Shown here: piece by piece, positions 1 through 6,615 of the stretch
Numbering within the stretch: the first letter of the stretch is position 1
Layout of the letters: each line of letters opens with the position of its first letter
Position numbers and translations under genes: made by a program
NCBI GenBank assembly: GCA_945956975.1
Contig: CAMFKC010000005.1
Coordinates: 1 to 18,140, forward strand
Length of the DNA: 18,140 bases
Direction of reading: 5' to 3'
From: an uncultured Methylocystaceae bacterium
GTDB lineage: Bacteria; Pseudomonadota; Alphaproteobacteria; Rhizobiales; Beijerinckiaceae
The notes under the pieces: model-generated
The model's database searches: none
What the model was told of the DNA's origin: nothing
What the model saw: only the letters and a program-made list of their open reading frames with translations

Positions 1-2078
1 GGCTTGATCGGCGGCGCCGCAGGCGCAGGCGCAGCAGCGGCGCGCGGCGCGGGCAGGCCCTGGTAGAGGCCGACCGGGCCCCTGGAGAGGTCGACAGGCG
101 AGGCGAGCGCGCGCATGCCGATCAGCAGGCCGGGCGCGGAGTTGGCGATGGCCTCGTAGCTCGAACCCCGCTCGACAGTGTGCAGGCCGAGCGACAGCGC
201 CGTGCGCGGCGCGGGCGGCGGGATCATGTCGGGCAACTGTCCGGGCTGACCGAGCGTGAGGTCGAACACGCCCGTAGCGCCCGTGGCGGGCGTCAGGCGC
301 AGCGTGTAGACGCCGGCGTCGAGATCGTAGCGGCCGGGCGTGCGGCCGTCGGCGCGCGGCGGCGTGGAGCCGAGCACGGGCTCGATGATCGCGCGCACGG
401 CTGGGCCCTGCGTGCGGATCGCGACGGGGCCGGGGCCGGTCATCTCGAACAGGAGCGTGCTCGGGCCGCGCAGGTTGAAGCGGCGGCGCCAGGCCTGGCC
501 GGGGCCGATGCGCGGCGCGTCCGAAGCAAGTACGCGCGCCTTGTTCTGCTCGAACTTCACGAGGATGGCGGTTGCCGGAATTTCGTCGCCGCCTTCGCCG
601 GCGACATCGACGAGGACCTGCGTCGGGCCGAGACCGGAAATCTTCAGGTCGCGCGTATCGCGCAGCGCGCGCAGGCGGAATGCCTGGCCCTCGAGGCCGG
701 AGACCTCGATGATCGCGGGCGCGCGATCCTTCGCCGGCAGGGTGGCGACGACGAACGGGTCGCGGCTGTTCTTCGCCAGCGAGACGCTGCGCGTCTCCGC
801 GCCGCGCCGGACCGTCATGCGCACGGGCGCGGGATCGGCGATCTCGAGGCGGAAGGAATCGAAATCGGCCGGCGCCTCGAACCGCAGCGTCCCAAAGGCG
901 CCGAGCGTCGCCTCAGCGAGGCCCGCTGCGACGCTGACGCCGTTCAGGCGGCGGATCATGAAGGGCTTGTCGGGCGCGTTATCGATCCACACGGCGCTTT
1001 CGCCGCCGTAGGCGGTCGCGAGGTAGCGGCCGGGCTCCATCTTGCCTTCCAGCCGGATGCGGTTCATCGGCCGGCCGGGTTTCACTTCCACGGTCGCGAT
1101 CTCCGGCCTGACGTCCGCCAGTTCCTCGCCGTCGCGCCACAGGCGCAGGTCCTGCAGCGCCCGGCCGAGCGCCTCGACGGCGACGCGTCCGTCGGCGCCG
1201 ACGTCGATCCAGAAGGAGCGCTGCTGCAGGTCGCCCAGGTCGCCCGGCGCGAGCGGATCGGCGCCGAGCGGCGTAGGCGCGGCGATGTCGCGGAAAGTCT
1301 CGGCCTTCAGCGCCGCGGGCTTGGTCGCGCCCTTGGCGCCTGTCGTGCGCAACTTGTAGACGCCCTTGTCGAGCAGGGCGTCGAGGCGACCATCCTTGGC
1401 GCCCGCGGCGCCAGCGGACTCGCCGGGGCCCGTCATCATGTCGACGAGCTGGATGGCGACGCCGGTCGCGCTTTCCGCGCGCAGGGAATAACGGCCGGGA
1501 ACCGGAATCGTGACCAGAGTGCTGGCGTCGCGGTCGGCGGGAACGGTCGCGGGGTTGAGTTGCACGGGAGGCAGGGTGGCGGTCGCGCCCGGCGTGGCGG
1601 CTTGCGTCGGGCGCGCGACTGGCGGCTGCACAATGGAAGAAGCCTGGGGTTGCGCCGCAGGCGCCTGCGCGGTGGGCTGGGGCTGCGGCGCCGTCTGCCC
1701 CACCTGCTGCGCGCCGAGCGCCTTGCCGATTTCGGACAGGCGCGTCGCATAGGATGCGGTCAGGCATTCGGCGACCTTGTCGCCTGATCGCGCGCACTCA
1801 CGGTTGCGCGCGGAAATCCACTGGCGCTGCGCCTGTTTCAGCAGGTCGAGCTCTTGCGCGTTGTCGCGCAGCGCATATTGCGCGCGGGCATAGGCGCCGG
1901 CGAGCGCATTGTCCTGCGCACGCAGCGCGGCGGAGGAGCATATCGCCGTCTCGATCGGCGGCGCGGCCTTGGAACAGTCGAAGGATTGGGCGAAGGCCGG
2001 GCTCGCGCTCAGAAGAAGCACGGCCGGCAGACTGCCGGCGACACGCGCGCTGATGCGCACGCCAGACGTATCGACCAT
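1..2078 (-). CDS. Exported protein with N-terminal LprI-like (DUF1311) domain, partial (C-terminus outside window)
   Basis: The frame is open from the ATG at 2078 to the window edge (692 codons). A GGGGG stretch lies about 5 nt before the ATG. Residues 1-30 form a signal peptide with a hydrophobic VLLLSASPAFA core and likely cleavage after AFA, so the product should be periplasmic or secreted. Residues about 33-115 match the LprI-like/DUF1311 pattern: FDC, then ETAIC, an alanine-rich helix, QRQW and REC. Four cysteines (35, 47, 95, 105) are spaced as two disulfides. A Pro/Gln/Ala-rich linker (about 120-180) follows, then some 500 residues of short beta-type segments (GRYSLRAES, GVYKLRT, GVYTLRLTP) reminiscent of pre-peptidase C-terminal-like or other beta-sandwich repeats. 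The captured part ends in an Ala/Pro-rich stretch. LprI-type domains are associated with lysozyme inhibition in other bacteria, but that role is not shown here. The missing C-terminus could change the family call; a very large envelope protein is possible. Confidence 0.75.
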   Translation of the reverse strand, partial: MVDTSGVRISARVAGSLPAVLLLSASPAFAQSFDCSKAAPPIETAICSSAALRAQDNALAGAYARAQYALRDNAQELDLLKQAQRQWISARNRECARSGDKVAECLTASYATRLSEIGKALGAQQVGQTAPQPQPTAQAPAAQPQASSIVQPPVARPTQAATPGATATLPPVQLNPATVPADRDASTLVTIPVPGRYSLRAESATGVAIQLVDMMTGPGESAGAAGAKDGRLDALLDKGVYKLRTTGAKGATKPAALKAETFRDIAAPTPLGADPLAPGDLGDLQQRSFWIDVGADGRVAVEALGRALQDLRLWRDGEELADVRPEIATVEVKPGRPMNRIRLEGKMEPGRYLATAYGGESAVWIDNAPDKPFMIRRLNGVSVAAGLAEATLGAFGTLRFEAPADFDSFRLEIADPAPVRMTVRRGAETRSVSLAKNSRDPFVVATLPAKDRAPAIIEVSGLEGQAFRLRALRDTRDLKISGLGPTQVLVDVAGEGGDEIPATAILVKFEQNKARVLASDAPRIGPGQAWRRRFNLRGPSTLLFEMTGPGPVAIRTQGPAVRAIIEPVLGSTPPRADGRTPGRYDLDAGVYTLRLTPATGATGVFDLTLGQPGQLPDMIPPPAPRTALSLGLHTVERGSSYEAIANSAPGLLIGMRALASPVDLSRGPVGLYQGLPAPRAAAAPAPAAPPIK

Positions 2079-2222
2079 GTAACCCCCAATGCCGCGCTCC
2101 GCCTTCAGAAGCGCAGCCTGCGTGTCCTCACGAGAGCATCGTGAGCCGGCCCGCAAGCTGACGCAAGGCGAATGGCGCCGCTGTGACGATTCGCACGCGC
2201 CGAGGGATGCGCGCGCGAAAAA

Positions 2223-2741
2223 CTAGTGGCCGCTGTTATCCGGCTCGTGCCCTGCAACGCGATCGGACAGCGCGAGGACGAGCGCCGAAACGACAAAGGC
2301 GATGTGGATGCCGACAGACCACCAGAGATCGCGGTCGGTCGCGTTCTTGAGGTCCATGAACGCGCGCAGCAATTGGATCGCGGAGATCGCCACGATCGAG
2401 GACATTAATTTCAGCTTGAGGCCGGCGAAATCGATCTTGCCCATCCATTCCGGATAGTTCTTTGGCCGGTCGGGATCGACGGGGGAGACAAAATTCTCGT
2501 AGCCGGAGAAGATGACGATGACGATCAGCGACCCGATCAGCGTCATGTCGATCAGCGAGAGAATGTCGAGCGTGACGGTCGCTTCCGTGGACTCGACGAG
2601 ATGCGTCACCATATGGCCGGCGTGCTGCACGAGCTTGAAGAGCAGCGCGAACAGGCTGGCGACGAGGCAGAAGTAGAAAGGCGCGAGCAGCCACCGGCTC
2701 GCGAACAGCCAGACCTGCAAGATGCGCGGAATTTTGCTCAT
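2223..2741 (-). CDS. YqhA/UPF0114 family inner-membrane protein
   Basis: The product is 172 residues, the usual size for the YqhA/UPF0114 (TIGR00645) family, whose biochemical role is unknown. I see four hydrophobic segments: about 9-39, 54-80, 105-127 and 136-160. The family-like stretches are IDMTLIGSLIVIVIFSGYENFVS and the following KIDFAGLKLKLMSSIVAISAIQLL. The ATG at 2741 is preferred because GGGGAG lies 6 nt upstream and the protein then begins MSKIPRILQ. A longer reading to 2957 would run back through msrA and is Arg/Pro-rich, as expected of noncoding frame. The gene follows msrA in the same direction after 49 nt, so cotranscription is likely. Its Shine-Dalgarno sequence sits in the 3' arm of a short hairpin (see 2749-2772). 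Confidence 0.88.
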   Translation of the reverse strand: MSKIPRILQVWLFASRWLLAPFYFCLVASLFALLFKLVQHAGHMVTHLVESTEATVTLDILSLIDMTLIGSLIVIVIFSGYENFVSPVDPDRPKNYPEWMGKIDFAGLKLKLMSSIVAISAIQLLRAFMDLKNATDRDLWWSVGIHIAFVVSALVLALSDRVAGHEPDNSGH

Positions 2742-2748
2742 GCGAACT

Positions 2749-2772
2749 CCCCGCGCCACAGATGGCACGGGG
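2749..2772 (-). promoter_or_regulatory. Hairpin between msrA and yqhA that includes the yqhA ribosome binding site
   Basis: CCCCG pairs with CGGGG, there is one C/A mismatch (as DNA on the plus strand), then GCC pairs with GGC around a 6-nt loop. On the minus-strand transcript the 3' arm is GCGGGG, running into the GGGGAG Shine-Dalgarno sequence 6 nt before the yqhA ATG. It could mask the ribosome binding site or slow read-through from msrA. No T-run follows, so it is not a canonical terminator. Confidence 0.4.
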
Positions 2773-2790
2773 AGACGCGGCTCTGCAAGG

Positions 2791-3450
2791 TCACGCCTTG
2801 ATGTCGGCGACGCCGATCGGGCACGACACGCCGGTGCCGCCCAGACCGCAATAGCCAGCCGGATTCTTGGCGAGATATTGCTGGTGGTAATCCTCGGCAA
2901 AATAGAAGGTCGGCGCAGGCGCAATCTCTGTGGTGATCGCCCCATAGTTGCGCGCATTCAGCGCCTTGCCGAACAAGTCGGCGGAGGCCTTCGCGGCGGC
3001 GAGGTCCTCGTCGTCGGCCGCAAACAGCGCAGAACGGTACTGCGTGCCGATGTCGTTGCCCTGCCGCATGCCCTGCGTGGGATCGTGGCTTTCCCAGAAG
3101 GTCTGGAGCAGGCGGCCGTAAGAGATCTTGGCGGGATCGTAGACGACAAGAACGACCTCTGTGTGGCCGGTCATGCCGGAACAGACCTCCTCATAGGTCG
3201 GGTTGGGCGTATGACCGCCGGCATAGCCGACCGCGGTGATCCATATGCCGTCGCCCAGTTCCCAGAACTTGCGCTCGGCGCCCCAGAAGCAGCCCATGCC
3301 GAAAACGGCCTGGCGCATGCCTTCGGGATAGGGTCCCTTCAGCGGACGGTTGAAGACGTAGTGACGGGCGGCAGTAGGGATCGGGTCGGGGCGGCCCGGC
3401 AGGGCCTGTGCGGCGCTCGGGAGAGCGACACGCTTGCGCAGCATGAACAT
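2791..3450 (-). CDS. msrA: Peptide-methionine (S)-S-oxide reductase MsrA
   Basis: The product is 219 residues and repairs oxidised methionine by reducing the S-epimer of methionine sulfoxide, using thioredoxin-recycled cysteines. The catalytic motif GCFWG is at residues 53-57 with Cys54 as nucleophile. Further family marks are VGYAGG, YEEVCSGMTGHTEVV, WESHDPTQGMRQGNDIGTQYRS and EDYHQQYL. The C-terminal YCGLGG...SCPIG carries Cys201 and Cys210 at the places of the recycling cysteines of E. coli-type MsrA, so the three-cysteine mechanism is likely. There is a roughly 45-residue N-terminal lead, as in the longer MsrA class. The ATG at 3450 has a perfect AGGAGG 6 nt upstream (3457-3462); a TTG at 3471 in frame is less likely. 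The yqhA gene lies 49 nt downstream. No export signal is obvious, so a cytoplasmic location is inferred. Confidence 0.96.
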   Translation of the reverse strand: MFMLRKRVALPSAAQALPGRPDPIPTAARHYVFNRPLKGPYPEGMRQAVFGMGCFWGAERKFWELGDGIWITAVGYAGGHTPNPTYEEVCSGMTGHTEVVLVVYDPAKISYGRLLQTFWESHDPTQGMRQGNDIGTQYRSALFAADDEDLAAAKASADLFGKALNARNYGAITTEIAPAPTFYFAEDYHQQYLAKNPAGYCGLGGTGVSCPIGVADIKA

Positions 3451-3529
3451 CGGTGTCCTCCTGAACGCCAAATTTAGGCCGCGCGCGGCGTTGCGCCAGC
3501 GTTTTCGCGATCACAATGGCGTTAGGACG

Positions 3530-3853
3530 TCACCCGCGGCTTGAATAGCCGACCTTCACGATTCGGCGGCGCGTGGCGGCGAAGAGAAGGCCGCCAAGCG
3601 CCCCCGCAAACAGCCAGCCCGGCAGCGCGAGCAACGTCGTGGTCATCGGCTTCCAGGCGAAGTGACCAAGGCGGTTCTCGATCGCCGTCTGCAGCAGCGG
3701 ATATTTCTGGGGCGCTACCTGCTCCGCGATGGAGGCAAGCGGCGTCACGATCAGCGTGTCGGACGCAATGCTCTTGGTGCCGTCGACGACCAGCGCGGCG
3801 AAAGCCGCCGCCAGCAGCAGCAGACCTAGAAAGCGGGCAATCACGCGAAGCAT
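3530..3853 (-). CDS. Small membrane protein of unknown function
   Basis: This is a 107-residue protein with an N-terminal hydrophobic segment (about 8-24, LGLLLLAAAFAALVV), a soluble middle of about 45 residues with a Lys-Tyr-Pro turn (QKYPLLQTAIENRLG), and a second hydrophobic segment (about 74-94, LPGWLFAGALGGLLFAA). It ends in a basic tail (TRRRIVKVGY). This suggests two membrane spans with the middle loop in the periplasm, or a signal anchor plus a C-terminal anchor. I recognise no catalytic motif. The pattern of membrane segments and sensible codon use mark it as real rather than a shadow of the overlapping Arg/Pro-rich frames. No strong Shine-Dalgarno sequence precedes the ATG. It is upstream of msrA on the same strand, separated by 79 nt. 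Confidence 0.65.
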   Translation of the reverse strand: MLRVIARFLGLLLLAAAFAALVVDGTKSIASDTLIVTPLASIAEQVAPQKYPLLQTAIENRLGHFAWKPMTTTLLALPGWLFAGALGGLLFAATRRRIVKVGYSSRG

Positions 3854-3978
3854 GCGTCAGGACGTCGCCTCTGTGGATCGGATGGCCGGAGCGATGCCAC
3901 AGAAGCCGGGCGAGGCCAAGCGGCATTAATGTGGCGGGGGGCAGCTTTCGAGCGGACCGCGTGAACTCAAACTCCGAA

Positions 3979-4091
3979 CCCTCACCCTGAGGAGCCGCGC
4001 AGCGGCGTCTCGAAGGGTGGCCGGGCCACGCATTGCGGGCTTCGCCATGCTTCGAGACGGGCGCTACGCGCCCTCCTCGGCATGAGGCAGG
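3979..4091. repeat. Large imperfect palindromic intergenic repeat
   Basis: The two arms, about 45 bp each, are inverted copies. The left arm reads CTCACCCTGAGGAG, then a CCGCGCAGCGGC hairpin, then GTCTCGAAGG. The reverse complement of the right arm reads CTCATGCCGAGGAG, then GGCGCGTAGCGCC, then GTCTCGAAGC. Each arm contains its own smaller GC hairpin. It resembles the dispersed CTGAGGAG/GTCTCGAAG palindromes I know from Bradyrhizobium and relatives. It begins 6 nt past the stop of the ThDP enzyme gene, so it may also act as that gene's transcript end. Confidence 0.8.
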
Positions 4092-4097
4092 GTGGGT

Positions 4098-5720
4098 TTA
4101 CGGCCGCGAGCGACCCATGTGCAGCATCGGCCACGGGCTCGGCATTTCCGCACAGGGCACATGGATCAGCGCGGGCTTGCGCAGCGCGAAGGCCTTCTTC
4201 AGCGCGGCCTCCAGTTCCGGCCCGTCCTTGGCGCGGAAGCTGGCCGCGCCAAAACTTTCGGCCAGCGCGCAGAAATCCGGGTTCTTGAGATCGCAAGCGA
4301 TGAAATGGCTGTCGAAGCGCTCCTTCTGAAGCAGCTTCACATTGCCGAAGGCGCTGTTGTCGAAGACGACGCTCACGACCGGCAAATTGTGCTGCACGGC
4401 GGTGGCGAGTTCCTGCACCTGGTACATGAAGCCGCCGTCGCCCGCGATCGAGACGACCGCGCGGCCGGGCATGGCCGCCTGCACGCCGAGCGCCGTGCCG
4501 TAGCCCCAGCCGAGATTGTCCTGATAGCCCGGCGACAGGAAGGTGCGCGGCGCATAGGTCGGGAAGGCGAGGCGCGCGGCAAAGCCGATCTGCGTGACCT
4601 CGTCGACGTAGATGCCGTCATCCGGCAGGGCGTTGCGGATGGCGCGCACGAAGGAGAGCTGCGGCTCGAGCGCGCCGATTTTTTGCGCGAACCACGCGCG
4701 ATGGCCGTTCAGCTCCTCGTCGCGCTTCTCGCGCTTGATCATGTGCCTGGGCAGGCGCTCCAGGAGCGCGCGCACGCCGTCGGCCGCGTCCGCGATCAGC
4801 GCGGCCTCGGCCTTCGCGAAGCGGTTGGGTTCGGTCGGGTCGATGTCGATGCGCAGGATCTTGAGGTCGGTATCAATGCCCCATTCGTTCTGCGGCATCA
4901 GCAGGCGCGTGCCGATGCCGATGACCACGTCGCACTCGCCCCACAGCCGATGGCCGATCGGCATGGAGACGTAGAGACGATGGCGGCCGTCCACCACGCC
5001 CTGGCCGCGCCGGTAGGAATAGACGGGCGCTTCCAGCAGTTCGGCGAGCGCGGTGACCTCGGCGCTGGCGTCGAGCGCGCCGCCGCCGACGACGATCATC
5101 GGCTTCTTGGCGGCGCCCAGAATCTTGGCGAGCTTCTCGACCGTGTCAGGATCGACCGGCGGACGCAGGGGCCGCGCCATTTCGGGATCGGCGACCGGCG
5201 TGCGCTTGCCCCACACGTCCATCGCGCACTCCAGCATGACCGGGCGCTGGCGGCCCGACAGCGCCTGCGACAGGGCGGCGGCTGCCAGCGGGGCGGCCTC
5301 GTAGGGCGCGTCGATGCGCGCGGCGAATTTCGTGATGTGGCGGGCGAGGCCGACCTGGTCGGGGATTTCGTGCAGCGCGCCGAGGCCGCGGTCGATCTGG
5401 TCGGCGGGGATCTGGCCGACCAGCGCCATCACGGGCGCGTTCATGCCGTAGGCGGTCAGCAGGGCCGCGCCGGCATTGAGCAGGCCGGGGCCGGGCACGA
5501 CGGCGAAGGCCTGCGGCTTGCCGGTGGCGAGCGCGGCGCCCAGCGCCATGTAGGCGCCGCCCTGCTCGTGGCGGGCGTGCAGGAAGCGCAGGCGGTTGCG
5601 GTTCTGCCAGAAGGAGTCGAACAGCGGATCGTTATGGACGCCGGGCAGGCCGTAGACCGTGTCGATCCCGTTGGCGATCAGCGTCTCGACGAGCGCATCC
5701 GATGCGCGGTGCTGTTCCAT
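4098..5720 (-). CDS. ThDP-dependent enzyme, acetolactate synthase-like (catabolic or decarboxylase type; substrate unknown)
   Basis: This is a 540-residue protein of the thiamine diphosphate (ThDP) enzyme superfamily with the usual three domains. The N-terminal Pyr domain (about 1-170) has GLPGVHNDPLFDSF and the catalytic glutamate in ARHEQGGAYMA (Glu52). The central domain (about 185-330) has PMIVVGGGA and a Rossmann-like IGIGTRL stretch. The C-terminal PP domain has the cofactor motif GDGGFMYQVQEL (Gly427-Asp428-Gly429) ending in DNSAFGN (Asn455/Asn460), which binds Mg-ThDP. The ATG at 5720 follows GGAGG. No ilvH-type regulatory subunit gene is adjacent. That and the divergence from ilvB argue for a stand-alone catabolic enzyme, such as a 2-oxoacid decarboxylase or a carboligase, rather than branched-chain synthesis. 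The substrate cannot be read from the sequence. A palindrome at 5742-5753 suggests repressor control. Confidence 0.88.
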   Translation of the reverse strand: MEQHRASDALVETLIANGIDTVYGLPGVHNDPLFDSFWQNRNRLRFLHARHEQGGAYMALGAALATGKPQAFAVVPGPGLLNAGAALLTAYGMNAPVMALVGQIPADQIDRGLGALHEIPDQVGLARHITKFAARIDAPYEAAPLAAAALSQALSGRQRPVMLECAMDVWGKRTPVADPEMARPLRPPVDPDTVEKLAKILGAAKKPMIVVGGGALDASAEVTALAELLEAPVYSYRRGQGVVDGRHRLYVSMPIGHRLWGECDVVIGIGTRLLMPQNEWGIDTDLKILRIDIDPTEPNRFAKAEAALIADAADGVRALLERLPRHMIKREKRDEELNGHRAWFAQKIGALEPQLSFVRAIRNALPDDGIYVDEVTQIGFAARLAFPTYAPRTFLSPGYQDNLGWGYGTALGVQAAMPGRAVVSIAGDGGFMYQVQELATAVQHNLPVVSVVFDNSAFGNVKLLQKERFDSHFIACDLKNPDFCALAESFGAASFRAKDGPELEAALKKAFALRKPALIHVPCAEMPSPWPMLHMGRSRP

Positions 5721-5741
5721 GGGTTCCTCCGGACGATTTAT

Positions 5742-5753
5742 TTAACATGTTAA
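5742..5753. promoter_or_regulatory. Perfect 12-bp AT-rich palindrome, probable operator of the ThDP enzyme gene
   Basis: TTAACATGTTAA is a perfect inverted repeat inside an AT-rich island, 22 nt before the ATG at 5720, in otherwise strongly GC-rich DNA. It overlaps the -10 region of a possible promoter (minus strand TTGCAT at 5769-5774, 16-nt spacer, TAACAT at 5747-5752). Dyads of this kind are typical sites for MarR- or GntR-type repressors. Which regulator binds it is unknown, and none is encoded next to it. Confidence 0.5.
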
Positions 5754-5795
5754 TTTGATGCCGCGGGAATGCAAGCCCGGACCGTGGGCGCGCTT

Positions 5796-5836
5796 GGACC
5801 GCGAGCCTTCAGGCTCGCAACGGCAGCCCGCGGTCC
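5796..5836. repeat. Nested palindromic repeat element
   Basis: The outer arms GGACCGCG (5796-5803) and CGCGGTCC (5829-5836) are perfect inverts. Inside lies a 7-bp hairpin, GCGAGCC-TTCA-GGCTCGC (5801-5818), that shares the GCG of the left arm, so two alternative folds exclude each other. It lies between the HAD gene stop and the ThDP gene promoter and looks like a dispersed intergenic element. Confidence 0.6.
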
Positions 5837-5854
5837 TTCGACAGCTCGCGCCTC

Positions 5855-5875
5855 CCCTCCCCCTTGTGGGGAGGG
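5855..5875 (-). repeat. CCCTCCCC palindromic repeat, possible transcript end of the argB/HAD unit
   Basis: CCCTCCCC and GGGGAGGG form an 8-bp perfect stem with a 5-nt loop, starting 11 nt downstream of the HAD gene stop. It is the same core as the two copies at 9145-9179 and 9208-9257. There is no T-tract, so it is not a classical intrinsic terminator. It may still stabilise the 3' end. Confidence 0.6.
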
Positions 5876-5886
5876 AACTTCATCCC

Positions 5887-6615
5887 TCACTTCACCACCG
5901 CTTCCAGAAACGCGGCCAGATCGTCGGTGACGAAATCGATGTGCGGCTCGCCGCCGGTGGAAATCTCCCAGACCTCGCGCTCGACCTCGTCCTGCGAGCG
6001 TGGCACCACCAGCGTCGTCACCATGCCGCGCGCGTGCGGCACTTCCAGATTGTGGGCGATGTCCTCGAACATGGCCGCTTCCTTCGGGTCGACGCCGTGC
6101 CGCGCAAAGAACTTCTCGTAGGTCTCCGCGTAGGGCTTGGGCATGAGGTCGGCGGCGACGATGTCGAAGACGTCCTCGAAGAGATCGTGGATGCCGAGGC
6201 TCTCCGCCGTGCGGAGCGCGTGTTCGCGCGAGCCGTTGGTGAGGATGAGCTTGCGGCCCGGCAGCGCGGCGATGCCCTGGGCCAGCGAATGGTTGGGCTT
6301 GAGCGACGAACGATCGATGTCGTGAACAAACGACAGGAATTCTTCCGCCGTGATGTCGTGCTCGCTCATCAGGCCGCGCAGCGTCGTGCCGTAGCGCTGG
6401 TAGTAATATTTCTGCAGCGCGCGCGACGACATGCCGTCGAGCCCGAACAATTGCGCCATGAAGAGCGTGATGCGCTGGTCGATCTTGGGCCAGAGATCGG
6501 AGCCGGCGGGATAAAGCGTGTTGTCGAGGTCGAACACCCATGTGCGCACATGGGAGAAGCGCCGGGCGATCACGCCCGGCAGGTTCGGAGCGTTGACGTC
6601 GAGCTCTTGTTTCAC
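5887..6615 (-). CDS. HAD-family pyrimidine 5'-nucleotidase
   Basis: This is a 242-residue haloacid dehalogenase-fold phosphatase. Motif I FDLDNTLY holds nucleophile Asp29 and acid/base Asp31. A helical cap follows (about 45-105, including YYYQRYGTTLRGLM). Motif II is ILTNGS, motif III is the lysine in MPKPYAETYEKF, and motif IV FEDIAHNLEVPHARG carries the metal-binding acid. The YYxxYGTTLRGLM cap and motif I style match the pyrimidine 5'-nucleotidase (TIGR01993/SDT1-like) group, which dephosphorylates UMP/CMP-type nucleotides. The start is GTG at 6615, overlapping the argB stop by 4 nt (GTGA), which indicates translational coupling. The in-frame extension upstream to 7128 is an Arg-rich shadow of argB. 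Substrate specificity is inferred from family only. Confidence 0.88.
   Translation of the reverse strand: MKQELDVNAPNLPGVIARRFSHVRTWVFDLDNTLYPAGSDLWPKIDQRITLFMAQLFGLDGMSSRALQKYYYQRYGTTLRGLMSEHDITAEEFLSFVHDIDRSSLKPNHSLAQGIAALPGRKLILTNGSREHALRTAESLGIHDLFEDVFDIVAADLMPKPYAETYEKFFARHGVDPKEAAMFEDIAHNLEVPHARGMVTTLVVPRSQDEVEREVWEISTGGEPHIDFVTDDLAAFLEAVVK

Noticed and set aside
180..1787. 535-residue open frame on the plus strand
   Set aside because: It is an antisense shadow of the exported LprI-like protein, whose minus-strand frame has a signal peptide, paired cysteines and a Shine-Dalgarno sequence.
2742..2957. 72-residue N-terminal extension of the YqhA-family protein
   Set aside because: It overlaps the msrA coding region and is Arg/Pro-rich; a strong GGGGAG site favours the ATG at 2741.
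4092..5753. 553-residue open frame on the plus strand opposite the ThDP enzyme gene
   Set aside because: It is Arg/Ala/Gly/His-rich with no recognisable fold and is an antisense shadow of a clearly conserved gene, as expected at high GC.
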